Below, piece after piece: positions 13,901 through 21,759 of a stretch of 25,260 nucleotides of DNA. The stretch lies in assembly GCA_040255445.1 (NCBI GenBank), contig JBDZUZ010000037.1:1-25260 (forward strand), read 5' to 3'. Every line of letters starts with the position of its first letter. The stretch's first letter is position 1. A program made the translations under genes and the position numbers. Under the pieces are notes generated by a model that saw only the letters and a program-made list of their open reading frames with translations, made no database searches and was not told the origin of the DNA. The stretch is from JBDZUZ01 sp040255445. GTDB lineage: Bacteria; Planctomycetota; Phycisphaerae; Phycisphaerales; UBA1924.

Positions 13901-14764
13901 GTGGATGACCGCATCATCATGCTCGCGGCGGGTTTTCTCGCCGGTGTGACGCTGACGACGCTGACCGCGCGGTGGGTGGTGCGCCGATCGCTTGCGAAGG
14001 TGCGCGCTGCGGAGCGGCGGGCGCGGTCGGCCGAGCGGCTGGCCGAGGTGGGCGCGATGACCGGCGGGCTGGCGCACGAGATCAAGAATCCGCTCTCGAC
14101 GATCGGGCTGAATGCGCAGCTGCTGATGGAGGGGATCGAGGATCTGCCGACGGATCGGCCGGTGGTTGCCGATGAGCGGGGACGGTTGACGCGGCGGCTG
14201 GCATCGCTGCGGCGCGAGGTCGAGCGGCTGCGGGGGATCCTGCAGGACTTTCTCGAGTTCGCGGGCGAACTGCGGCTGGACATCAAGCCGGCGGATCTGA
14301 ACCAGCTCGTCGAGGAACTCATCGACTTCCTGCACCCGCAGGCGGAGCGGCAGGGGGTTCGGCTGCGGTCGGAACTTGTCGAGGGCAGCTTCGAGGCGCC
14401 GCTGGATGCGCCGCACATGAAGCAGGCGGTGCTGAACCTGATGCTCAACGCGATCCAGGCGATGGGGGATCCGAAGGATGCGGGCGGGCGGCCGCGGGAA
14501 CTGATCCTGCGGACGGAGCGCGGTGTCGATGCGGAGAAGCAGGCGGTCGCGGCGCTGCATGTGATCGACACCGGGCCGGGGATTGATGCGGACACGATGC
14601 CGCGGCTGTTCAGGCCGTACTTCACGACCAAGTCAGGCGGTACGGGGCTGGGGCTGCCGACGACGCGGCGGATCGTGGAAGCGCACGGCGGGCGGATCGA
14701 TGTACACACCGAGGTCGGTCGCGGGACGGACTTTGAGATTCGGATTCCGCTGCGGCGATCTTGA
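13901..14764 (+). CDS. Small orphan sensor histidine kinase
   Basis: The 287-residue product has one hydrophobic N-terminal segment (about 6-25), a short basic coiled stretch, a HisKA dimerisation domain with AHEIKNPLS (phospho-acceptor His59) and a HATPase_c domain. ATP-site motifs are NLMLNAIQAM (N box, Asn183), DTGPG (G1, 223-227), FRPYFTTK (F box) and GGTGLGL (G2). The sequence around the H and F boxes is of the NtrB/AtoS type. There is no periplasmic or PAS sensor domain, so input must come through the membrane segment or a partner. No response regulator is next to it; the neighbour is convergent with a 15-bp gap. ATG 13919 is an alternative start six codons in. Confidence 0.9.
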   Translation: MDDRIIMLAAGFLAGVTLTTLTARWVVRRSLAKVRAAERRARSAERLAEVGAMTGGLAHEIKNPLSTIGLNAQLLMEGIEDLPTDRPVVADERGRLTRRLASLRREVERLRGILQDFLEFAGELRLDIKPADLNQLVEELIDFLHPQAERQGVRLRSELVEGSFEAPLDAPHMKQAVLNLMLNAIQAMGDPKDAGGRPRELILRTERGVDAEKQAVAALHVIDTGPGIDADTMPRLFRPYFTTKSGGTGLGLPTTRRIVEAHGGRIDVHTEVGRGTDFEIRIPLRRS

Positions 14765-14779
14765 GTCAGGCGAAGTGTG

Positions 14780-16075
14780 TCACGAGCCGAGGCACTCCGC
14801 GCTGATCTGCGCGGCTGTGCGCAGCTCTGCATCGGTGGTCAGGATGTCGGGGCAGTAGCGGGCGTGGTTGTTGCGGACATCGATGTTGACGCCGCGCTGC
14901 TTGAGGCGCTCGGCGAATGCCGCGGCGTCGGTGTGCGGGACGAGGAGGAACGCGCCGCGGGCGGGGAGCCCGCGCGTGGGGACGCCGGCTTCGCGGAGGT
15001 ACGCGGCAAGGCGGTCCTGCTTCGCGAGGTTGTGGTTGCGCAGCCGATCGACGCCGATCGCGAGAGTGAGTTCGAGGCCGGCGATCGCCTGATAGGCGGT
15101 GAGGATCGGGGGTGTGCTTTCGAGCCAGGCGTCGCCGCCCGCGGCGAGCTGCGGATCCTCGGTGCGGTGGTACGAGAAGGTGTCGCGCTTGGCGAACCAG
15201 CCGGTGTCGAGGGTGCGGAGCGCGGGGTCGGGGCTGTCGGTGAGGTGGCGCGGGTTGATGGCGAGCCAGCAGGCGCCGGGGCCGCCGCGGGTGTACTTGT
15301 ACGAACCGCCGATGGCGAAATCGAAGCCGAGCGCATGGAAGCCGACGGGGATGACGCCGGCGGAGTGGTAGGTGTCGAGGAGGGAGAGTGCGCCGGCGCG
15401 CTTCGCGGCGGCGACGACCTGATCGAGGCTCTCGATCATCTGGCCGGTGGCGAAGACGATCTGCGAGACGATGACGAGGTCAACCGCGCCGGCGGCGTTG
15501 ATCGCCGCGGCGATTGCGTCGGCGGTGTAGAGCGGGACGCCGTCGTTTGAGGCCGGCTCGACCCAGATGACCTCAGCGCGGTCGCGGTGGGCGTAGGTCT
15601 TGAGGATGAAGTCGATCGAATCGAATTCGCCGCGGGTGGCGACGATGCGGGGCTTGTCTTTGGGGATCGCGTTGATGACGGCGCGGAGGCCCTGACCCGC
15701 GCTGGTCTTGGGGACGATGCACTCGGTGCGGGCGGCGCCGATGAGATGCGCAACGCCGGCGCGGAAGCGCATGATCTGGTTGAGCCAGGGGCTCCAGGCA
15801 TCGTCCATGTCGGTGTACCACGCGTCCATGGCGGCCTGGACATCGTCGGCGGTGGCGTCGAGCGGGCGGCCGAGTGAGTGGTTGGCGAGGTAGATCTCGC
15901 GGCGCTGCAGTACGCGGGAGAAGAGCGGCGCGATGTGACGGGCGATCGCGGCATCGGTGAGTTCGCCGTCGCCGAGCGCGGCCGCGGCATCGCGGATGTG
16001 CGGGCGGGCGAAGTCGGGCGCGTGGCCGCCGCGGATCCCGTTCGTCGAAGCGGCGCTGGTCTGCACTTGCGTCAT
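14780..16075 (-). CDS. kynU: Kynureninase
   Basis: This PLP-dependent enzyme cleaves kynurenine to anthranilate and alanine. The 431-residue product is a fold-type I (class V) protein. The segment GSYKYTRGGPGACWLAI holds Lys260 as Schiff-base lysine, LLDTYHSAG (232-240) has Asp234 and His237 near the cofactor, and ANHSLGRP (64-71) resembles the kynureninase N-terminal substrate region. The LLDTYHSAG form departs somewhat from the usual kynureninase sequence here, so a related class V enzyme is possible, but pairing with kynA makes kynureninase the best call. Its ATG (16075) overlaps the kynA stop (ATGA, 4 nt), so the two genes are translationally coupled. The last codons approach the kinase gene convergently. 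Confidence 0.87.
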   Translation of the reverse strand: MTQVQTSAASTNGIRGGHAPDFARPHIRDAAAALGDGELTDAAIARHIAPLFSRVLQRREIYLANHSLGRPLDATADDVQAAMDAWYTDMDDAWSPWLNQIMRFRAGVAHLIGAARTECIVPKTSAGQGLRAVINAIPKDKPRIVATRGEFDSIDFILKTYAHRDRAEVIWVEPASNDGVPLYTADAIAAAINAAGAVDLVIVSQIVFATGQMIESLDQVVAAAKRAGALSLLDTYHSAGVIPVGFHALGFDFAIGGSYKYTRGGPGACWLAINPRHLTDSPDPALRTLDTGWFAKRDTFSYHRTEDPQLAAGGDAWLESTPPILTAYQAIAGLELTLAIGVDRLRNHNLAKQDRLAAYLREAGVPTRGLPARGAFLLVPHTDAAAFAERLKQRGVNIDVRNNHARYCPDILTTDAELRTAAQISAECLGS

Positions 16076-16932
16076 CCCTCGATCTCCGTGCGGACATCCC
16101 AGAGTTCCGGGAAGAGCCGGTCATCGGTGCGTTCGCGGAGATAGGTGACACCGGATGTGCCGCCGGTGCCGCGTTTGAAACCGATCACGCGCTCGACGAC
16201 CTTGACGTGGCGGTACTTCCAGAGGGCGTACTGCTCGTCGACATCGACGAGTTTCTCGGCCATTTCGTAGAAGTCCCAGTGGCCTTCGGGGTGCTCGTAG
16301 ATGTGCTTGAAGACGGCGACGACGCCGGGGTGGGACTTGTGCGGCTGGGTGAAGTCACGCTCGGCGACTTCGGCGGGGACGGGCATGCCGCGGCGGGCCA
16401 TGAGGCGGAGGAATTCGTCGTAGAGGCTGGGGGCTTCGAGGGCCTGCTTGAGCTCGTCGTGGATCGCGCTGCGGTGCTTGAAGAGCGCGAGCATCTTGGC
16501 TTCTTTGCGGCCGAGGAGGAACTCGACGAGGCGGTGCTGGTAGCTCTGCAGGCCGCTGGCGGGGCCGAGGACGTGGCGGAACTGGACGTATTCGCTGGGG
16601 GTCAGCGTGGCCAGGACGCTCCACTGGTTGAGGAGCTGCGTTTGGATGTGTTTCACGCGGGCGAGGATCTTGAAGCTGCTGTCGAGCTGGTCGGAGCGGA
16701 CCAGGCGGATCGCTTCGCGGAGTTCGTGGATGACGAGCTTGAACCAGAGCTCGGTGGTCTGGTGCTGGACGATGAAGAGCATCTCGTCGTGGTGCGGGGG
16801 GGACGAGAGGGGCGACTGCGCATCGAGGATGCGGTCGAGCCGGAGGTAGCCGGCGTAGTCGAGCCGGTTCTCGAGGTCGGTGTGCATTCCGGCGGTGTGG
16901 GCGCCGGATCCGTGAGGTGAAGGCTCTGGCAT
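16072..16932 (-). CDS. kynA: Tryptophan 2,3-dioxygenase
   Basis: This haem enzyme opens the indole ring of tryptophan with oxygen to give N-formylkynurenine. The 286-residue product aligns by eye across the bacterial family: HTDLENRLDYAGYLRLD, HHDEMLFIVQHQTTELWFKL (with His57), TPSEYVQFRHVLGPASG (Arg119, which binds the substrate carboxylate in this family), LWKYRHVKVVERVIGFKRG (His242 as proximal haem ligand) and GTGGTSG (255-261). Length is normal for bacterial TDO. The start could be ATG 16932 or the internal ATG at 16887, just before HTDLENRL; a GGAG lies about 11 nt before 16932. It is upstream of and overlaps kynU. No kynurenine formamidase gene is present in the window. Confidence 0.96.
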   Translation of the reverse strand: MPEPSPHGSGAHTAGMHTDLENRLDYAGYLRLDRILDAQSPLSSPPHHDEMLFIVQHQTTELWFKLVIHELREAIRLVRSDQLDSSFKILARVKHIQTQLLNQWSVLATLTPSEYVQFRHVLGPASGLQSYQHRLVEFLLGRKEAKMLALFKHRSAIHDELKQALEAPSLYDEFLRLMARRGMPVPAEVAERDFTQPHKSHPGVVAVFKHIYEHPEGHWDFYEMAEKLVDVDEQYALWKYRHVKVVERVIGFKRGTGGTSGVTYLRERTDDRLFPELWDVRTEIEG

Positions 16933-17057
16933 GGGGCGGAGGTCTCCGTGCGGGCAATCAAGGATCGCCGCCCCAAGCCTACCGCCATTGAGTTGCCGGG
17001 TCAGTCGGGCCGGTCAGAAGGCTCCGGCACGGATGCAGAGCCCCGGGTGCGTGTCCA

Positions 17058-17351
17058 TCAATCGATCGGCGGAACGGGCGAACCCACATCCGTGAGCCGG
17101 TCTGGGTCGCGGAAAGCGAGGGCGGTGTCCTCGGCCCATGTGAGCGGCCAGGTCGCGACGCGGATCTCGCCGGTGCCGGCCGTGCCGGCGACGACGTCGC
17201 TCCGGGACTTGAAGTACGCCTCGCGGCGCGATGCGGTGGTGCACCCGCCGAACGCGGCGGCCGCCGCGAGGGCGATCAGCGTCAGGGGGATCAGCGTTCG
17301 GGCGGTCGCCCGCCGGCTGGCGTGCGGAGACGGCGCAGGATTGGGAGACAC
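17058..17351 (-). CDS. Small lipoprotein of unknown function
   Basis: I do not recognise the family. The frame codes for a hydrophobic segment (LIPLTLIALAAAAAFGGC) ending in a lipobox, then about 60 residues (SRREAYFKSRSDVV, GEIRVATWPLTWAEDTALAF). GTG 17351 puts the lipobox Cys at residue 37 after a basic n-region (HASRRATAR) and has AAAGG 10 nt upstream. ATG 17432 is in frame and gives 124 residues, but the signal peptide would then begin too far in. The product is 97 residues from the GTG. It lies upstream of kynA on the same strand (125-bp gap) and divergent from the TIM-barrel gene. Confidence 0.7.
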   Translation of the reverse strand: MSPNPAPSPHASRRATARTLIPLTLIALAAAAAFGGCTTASRREAYFKSRSDVVAGTAGTGEIRVATWPLTWAEDTALAFRDPDRLTDVGSPVPPID

Positions 17352-17553
17352 GGCCTTAGTACCTTTCGCCAGGTCGGCCCGGCCTTGCTCCACGCATTCA
17401 GAACCGTCGTCATTGCGGCGGGCGGGCGTCATGCGTAACTCGCGGAAAGGGTGTGAATCCGGGCGGTGTGTGCGGTCTGTGCCGCGGGCCCGGGCTCGTG
17501 ATCGGGCCTCCGGTGGTCGCCGCGGCGAGGCGGCGTGGGGAGGCGGGATGTCA

Positions 17554-17559
17554 TACTCT
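17554..17559 (+). promoter_or_regulatory. Putative -10 box (TACTCT) upstream of the TIM-barrel gene
   Basis: The same TACTCT hexamer is seen before the histidine kinase. It overlaps the upstream candidate start ATG 17548, which argues that translation begins downstream at 17668 or 17686. No -35 is clear. Confidence 0.3.
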
Positions 17560-17685
17560 TGGGACGTTCGCGGGCGGATCTGGTTCCCTGATGTGGAAGA
17601 GCCCGTCCGCCGACCGTACGACCTGTCACGCGGCGCGGTTCCGCCCGAAGAGGGGTGGTCCGCGGCAATGAGGAACCTGACCCAG

Positions 17686-18546
17686 ATGAAGCCGGCATTC
17701 AGCACCGTCGCCTGCCCCGATTGGACGCTCGACCGCGTGGCCGCCGCCGCGGAGCGGTGGGGATTCCTGGGTGTCGAGATGCGCACCTTTGGGTTCGGCT
17801 CGACGGACTTTGCGTGCGATCCTGCGCTCACAAGCGCGGCGAAGACATCGCGGATGTTCCGCGATGCGGGCGTTGAGCCCGTTGCGCTGGCGACGTCGAT
17901 CCGATACGACGATCCGATCACGCCGCCGGTGATCGGCAATGTGATCAGCGACCTCGAGCGGGACCTGCGGCAGACCAAGGGTGCGATCGACCTGGCGGTG
18001 CAGATCGAGTGTCCGTATGTGCGTGTGTTCGGCTTCGAGGCGGTCAACGACGAACGGCGCGGTGTGCTGGTGAAGCGGATCGCAGCGCGGCTGAAGGACT
18101 GCTGTGCGTACGCGCGGAACAGCGGTGTGAAGCTGCTGCTGGAGAACGGCGGATCGTTCCGGCGGGCTTCGGAGGTGTCGGAGATCCTTGATGCGGTGGA
18201 CAGCCCGTTGCTGCTGGCGGCGTATTCGATCCCGGTGGCGCGTTCGGCGGGCGAGGACCCGGCGAACGGGATCAATGTGCTGGGCGACCGCGTTGTGAGC
18301 GTGAAGGTGAAAGACTTCAAGGGTCAGAAGCCGTGCGCTCTGGGCGAGGGTGATCAGCGCGTGCGTGACGACATCGATGAGATCGGCGCTGCGGGCTTTG
18401 GCGGGTGGGTGGTGTTCGAGTACGACCGGGCGTGGTTCCCGGGGTGCGAGGATGCGGATCCGGTGCTGGAGCGGTCGGCGCGGCGGATGTTCGAGTGGAT
18501 CGGCGCTCAGTCGAACCGCGGCGATCGCGCAACAGCGCGGGTTTGA
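17686..18546 (+). CDS. Sugar-phosphate isomerase/epimerase-like TIM-barrel protein
   Basis: The 286-residue product belongs to the xylose-isomerase-like TIM-barrel (AP endonuclease 2) superfamily, which isomerises or epimerises sugars or sugar derivatives using divalent metal. Visible strand motifs are FSTVACPDWTLD at the start, WGFLGVEMRTFG, QIECPYVRVFGF, GVKLLLENGG (a likely metal-binding Glu), VVSVKVKDFKG and GWVVFEYDRAWF (a second Glu). The true substrate cannot be told. ATG 17686 matches the usual MKPAFSTVACP-type start and has GAGGA 11 nt upstream; ATGs at 17668 and 17548 are in frame (17548 has the stronger GGGAGG ribosome site but adds 46 residues unlike the family). queG begins 8 bp after its stop, so the two are probably cotranscribed. 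Confidence 0.82.
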   Translation: MKPAFSTVACPDWTLDRVAAAAERWGFLGVEMRTFGFGSTDFACDPALTSAAKTSRMFRDAGVEPVALATSIRYDDPITPPVIGNVISDLERDLRQTKGAIDLAVQIECPYVRVFGFEAVNDERRGVLVKRIAARLKDCCAYARNSGVKLLLENGGSFRRASEVSEILDAVDSPLLLAAYSIPVARSAGEDPANGINVLGDRVVSVKVKDFKGQKPCALGEGDQRVRDDIDEIGAAGFGGWVVFEYDRAWFPGCEDADPVLERSARRMFEWIGAQSNRGDRATARV

Positions 18547-18554
18547 ATCCAGGC

Positions 18555-19679
18555 ATGCCGCGAGGGACGCCAACCGGGCCCGGCGGACAGCACGGGGCGG
18601 GACCGCCCGCGGCGACGCGTCGCGAGATGACACGGCAGATCGAGGAGTTGTGCCGCGGGCTTGGTTTCGCGGCGGTGGGGTTTGCGCCGGCGCGGCCGAC
18701 GGACTTCGCTGACGAGGTGCGGTCGTGGCTCCGCGCGGGTCATCATGGGACGATGGAGTTTCTGGAGCGGGACCTGGCGGTCCGGCTCGATCCCACACGG
18801 ATCCTCGAGGGCGTGAAGTGGTTCATCATGGTGGGGGACCAGTATGCGCCGCGCGGTGATACTGGTGATTCGGTGCGCGAGCGTGAGGGGCGGATCGCGC
18901 GGTACGCGCGGGGGCGCGATTACCACCAGGTGATGAAGAAGCGGCTGCACCGCATGGCGGACACCATGCGCGAGCGGTTCCCGGGCGCGGAGTTCCGGTC
19001 GTTCGTTGACACAGCGCCGGTGCTGGAGCGTGAGGTGGCTGCGCTGGCGGGGCTGGGGTGGCAGGCCAAGAACACGATGCTGATCCATCCGCGGCTGGGG
19101 AGTTATCTGCTGCTTGGTGGCGCGGCGACGACGCTGGATCTGGAACCGCCGGCGGAGCAGGCGTTGGTCGCGGATGCGTGCGGGACATGTACGCGGTGCA
19201 TCGATGCGTGCCCGACACAAGCGATCAAGCCGTACAGCGTGGATGGCTCGCGGTGCGTCTCGTATCTGACGATCGAGCGGCAGGGGCCGATCGATCCGAA
19301 GTTCCACGCGGCGATGGGCGATTGGATTTACGGATGCGACATCTGCCAGGAGGTCTGCCCGCACAATTCAGCGCGGCCGGACAAGCGCGGGGAGTCGGTG
19401 CTGCCGGCGTATCAGTCCGACCGCGGCGGTTTCGACCTGCTTGAGGTGCTGGGATGGGACGCGGCGGGTCGGCGGGAGGCTTTCACATCGAGCGCGATGA
19501 AGCGGGCTCCGCTGGCGCTGATGAAGCGGAATGCGCTGATCGCGGCGGGGAACGCGCTGCGGCGGTGTGAAGATGCGGAGTTGCTGGCGCGGGTGCGGGA
19601 GATCAGCGAGGACCAGAACGAGCCGCAACTGGTCAGGCGGACGGCGGTTGATGTGCTGCGTTCGCTCGCGGGGCGCTGA
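18555..19679 (+). CDS. queG: Epoxyqueuosine reductase
   Basis: QueG reduces epoxyqueuosine to queuosine in tRNA anticodons (position 34 of GUN anticodons) using cobalamin and two [4Fe-4S] clusters. The 374-residue product has the N-terminal DUF1730 region with FVDTAPVLERE (150-160, Asp152 near the cobalamin) and LGWQAKNTMLIHPRLGSYLLLG. The ferredoxin part has CGTCTRCIDACPTQAI (Cys209, 212, 215, 219), then CVSYLTIE (Cys234) and CDICQEVCPHN (Cys261, 264, 268). A HEAT-like helical C-terminus (about 320-374) completes it. E. coli QueG is 379 residues, so the length fits. ATG 18555 is preceded by CCAGG; ATG 18627 further in would cut a Gly/Pro-rich N-terminus. Its end overlaps the end of the convergent membrane-protein gene by 47 bp. 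Confidence 0.95.
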   Translation: MPRGTPTGPGGQHGAGPPAATRREMTRQIEELCRGLGFAAVGFAPARPTDFADEVRSWLRAGHHGTMEFLERDLAVRLDPTRILEGVKWFIMVGDQYAPRGDTGDSVREREGRIARYARGRDYHQVMKKRLHRMADTMRERFPGAEFRSFVDTAPVLEREVAALAGLGWQAKNTMLIHPRLGSYLLLGGAATTLDLEPPAEQALVADACGTCTRCIDACPTQAIKPYSVDGSRCVSYLTIERQGPIDPKFHAAMGDWIYGCDICQEVCPHNSARPDKRGESVLPAYQSDRGGFDLLEVLGWDAAGRREAFTSSAMKRAPLALMKRNALIAAGNALRRCEDAELLARVREISEDQNEPQLVRRTAVDVLRSLAGR

Positions 19680-20880
19680 GCTTTGTTGCGAGTGCGGCGA
19701 TGGGGCGGGCGATCACGACGATCGCGACGCCCGCGGCGAGCCACCAGGTCTGCCGCTCGATGAACCCCAGCCAGTAGAACGGCGATGCGATCACGACGGC
19801 CGCGGCGAGGGCGGTCCAGTGCACGCGGGCGGGTGGCGCATCGGCGGACTTCCACGGCGTTGAGCAGGTCCAGATGTAGGCTGGGAAGACAAGGCCGTAG
19901 AAGGCCATGAAGCAGCGGTAGATCAACTCCATCGCATCGAGCCCGGCGTAGCCAGAGACTTTGAAACCCGCATAGCCGAGGATGATGCCCGCGGCGAACG
20001 CGGCGAAGGAGAGCCACATCGGGCGGCCGCGGGTGATCGTTGGGTCTTTGGCCCAGTGCGTGTGGAACGCGATGGTGCAGCCGAGTTGGAGCGCGATGTG
20101 GATGCAGAGCACCATCGGCAGCATCTGCGGGCCCGGCGCGATCTGGCTGGTGATCTGCTGCAGGATGGTTCCGCTGTAGCCGAAGGTCAGCAGGATCATC
20201 GAGAGGAAGAGCACGCAGAAGCCGATGCCGAAGGCGAGGCGGCCGGCGTTACGCGGGAGCGCCTGGCGGGTTTCGTGGAAGGTGAGGTCGAGGTAGGGGC
20301 AGAGTGCAAAGCCGAGCGTGCAGACCATCGCGAGGGGCAGGATCTCGTCGGGGCGCGATGCGCTCGTGATCGAATCGGGGATCGACCTGGGGCCGCCCTC
20401 GCGGAAGAGCCACCAGAGTCCGAGCGCGACGGAAGCGATGAAGGCCGCGCTGACCAGCGCGAGCATGCGTCCGCCGCCGGTGCTGGGGCGCTGCAGCAGG
20501 ATGATCGGAAGGATCGCCGCGGCGGCGAGCAGCAGACCGTCGATCGACTGGCCGTTGGGGATGAGCAGCCAGGTGAGGAAGAAGGTCTGGAAGGCGGTCG
20601 TGACGAGCGAGAAGACCCAGCAGGCGAGGCGGTGTGATGCGACAAAGCGGCGCGAGTGTTCGGGGTCTCGGAGTACGAAGCCCATGGCGGCGGCGCCTAG
20701 GGCGTTGGGGATCGCGAAGGCGAGGAACGAAGCCTGGCCGTAATCGCGGATGAGGAGCACGGGCAGGAACATGCCGATGCACCAGGTCCACGACACAGCG
20801 AGGTACGCGCCCCACGCGAGGGTGCGCGGGATCGGCGGGTTCGCTGGGTTGGCTTGAGCGGGCGCCGGCTGGTCGTTCAT
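19633..20880 (-). CDS. Multi-pass membrane protein of unknown function
   Basis: The 415-residue protein has about ten to eleven hydrophobic segments (for example LAVSWTWCIGMFLPVLLI, FLAFAIPNALGAAAMGFVL, LLLAAAAILPIILL, LAFGIGFCVLFLSMILLTFG, AAGIILGYAGF and WLAAGVAIVVIA), so it is an inner-membrane protein. I do not recognise a named family. The first segments look like the start of a secondary transporter or a sodium-symporter-like fold. ATG 20880 has no Shine-Dalgarno but a TACACT box lies 9 nt upstream with CTGACC 17 bp further as -35. The 3' end overlaps queG by 47 bp, convergent. It lies after the thioesterase-like gene on the same strand. Confidence 0.85.
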   Translation of the reverse strand: MNDQPAPAQANPANPPIPRTLAWGAYLAVSWTWCIGMFLPVLLIRDYGQASFLAFAIPNALGAAAMGFVLRDPEHSRRFVASHRLACWVFSLVTTAFQTFFLTWLLIPNGQSIDGLLLAAAAILPIILLQRPSTGGGRMLALVSAAFIASVALGLWWLFREGGPRSIPDSITSASRPDEILPLAMVCTLGFALCPYLDLTFHETRQALPRNAGRLAFGIGFCVLFLSMILLTFGYSGTILQQITSQIAPGPQMLPMVLCIHIALQLGCTIAFHTHWAKDPTITRGRPMWLSFAAFAAGIILGYAGFKVSGYAGLDAMELIYRCFMAFYGLVFPAYIWTCSTPWKSADAPPARVHWTALAAAVVIASPFYWLGFIERQTWWLAAGVAIVVIARPIAALATKLSAPRANAAHQPPSA

Positions 20881-20889
20881 GAAGGGTCG

Positions 20890-20895
20890 AGTGTA
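20890..20895 (-). promoter_or_regulatory. Putative -10 box (TACACT) of the leaderless membrane-protein gene
   Basis: TACACT ends 9 nt before ATG 20880. CTGACC (20913-20918) is 17 bp upstream, matching four of six -35 consensus bases. It overlaps the 3' end of the thioesterase-like gene. Confidence 0.5.
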
Positions 20896-20914
20896 CCGGC
20901 GATGCGGGAACCGG

Positions 20915-21649
20915 TCAGCGCTGGTTGCCGACGCGGCGGGTGTCGCCGCGTTTGGCTTTCTGGTGCACCGTGGGCGTCAGGTGGAAGGTGGCCTCGCACG
21001 AGCCGACGCGGCGTTCCTTGGCGGCGAGGCGGGCGAGCATCGAGTCCTTTTTCTTCTTCTTGCCCAGCGCTTCGGGGAGGACGGCCTGCTGCACGACGGT
21101 GAGGTCGAGCGTGAGGTTGAACTCCTTGCCGGTGGCGATGAGGGCGTGGATGTCCTCGCGGGGCGTGACCTTGTAAAGGGCCGGGCCGAAGCAGGGGCGG
21201 AGGAAGGAGTAGGAGAGGTGCTTGCAGACGATCGTGTAGTTGCCGCCGGTGATACCGAAGATGTACATGCCGCCGGCGATCTCGCTGTTGGCCAGGAGGG
21301 CGGCGCCGGCCATGGCGTTGTACCAGTTGCGGTTGAAGCGGCGGAAGGGGAGCTCGGCCGCGAAGGTCGACTCCTCGAGCTGCTTCATCCGGATGCCGGA
21401 GCGGAAGGCGTAGGGCAACCAGACGAGGGAGCAGACCCGGTGCCAGAAGTGGTTGCGGGTGCTGAGGCGGGCGATGAAGGCTTCGAGGCGGTCGGTGAAG
21501 GAGAGCCGGACCTTCTGGGCTGGCGTTGCGGGGGGCGCTTCGGTGGTCTGGGCTTCGAGCGCGGCGTCCTCGGCCGCGGAATCCGCGGCGGGCCGCCGCT
21601 TGGGCGGGGCGTCGAGTTGCTGGGTCGGTGTCGCGGTGTGTTCGGACAC
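20915..21649 (-). CDS. Hotdog-fold thioesterase-like protein (DUF4442/PaaI-type)
   Basis: The 244-residue product has a low-complexity N-terminus, then a likely hotdog domain (about residues 75-185). FNRNWYNAMAGAALLANSEI and AGGMYIFG recall the central helix and following strand of acyl-CoA thioesterase-like proteins. VCKHLSYSFLRPCFGPAL and FNLTLDLTVV are later strands. The end is basic (KKKKKDSMLARLAAKERR, then QKAKRGDTRRVG). The active-site residue cannot be named with confidence. GTG 21649 is the most upstream sensible start, since no ATG is in frame before the Pro/Arg-rich shadow. A TACCAT hexamer at 21706-21711 may be its -10. It lies between the MBL hydrolase and membrane-protein genes on the same strand. 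Confidence 0.72.
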   Translation of the reverse strand: MSEHTATPTQQLDAPPKRRPAADSAAEDAALEAQTTEAPPATPAQKVRLSFTDRLEAFIARLSTRNHFWHRVCSLVWLPYAFRSGIRMKQLEESTFAAELPFRRFNRNWYNAMAGAALLANSEIAGGMYIFGITGGNYTIVCKHLSYSFLRPCFGPALYKVTPREDIHALIATGKEFNLTLDLTVVQQAVLPEALGKKKKKDSMLARLAAKERRVGSCEATFHLTPTVHQKAKRGDTRRVGNQR

Positions 21650-21759
21650 GGTCGGCGGCTCGCTGGCTCGTCTGGATCCCGGCCCGTCTTCAGGCCGCGG
21701 GATGAATGGTAGGGGAAGGGGCCGGGGCGGGGCCGCGGCGAGGTCGGATTTGGAGGTCC

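Noticed and set aside
12344..14560. Long minus-strand open frame (738 codons) opposite pnp, the cold-shock gene and the kinase
   Set aside because: It lies against three recognised genes and its translation has no family features.
16948..17685. N-terminal extension of the TIM-barrel gene to 16948
   Set aside because: The added residues are low-complexity, overlap the opposite-strand lipoprotein gene and are not part of the family's barrel.
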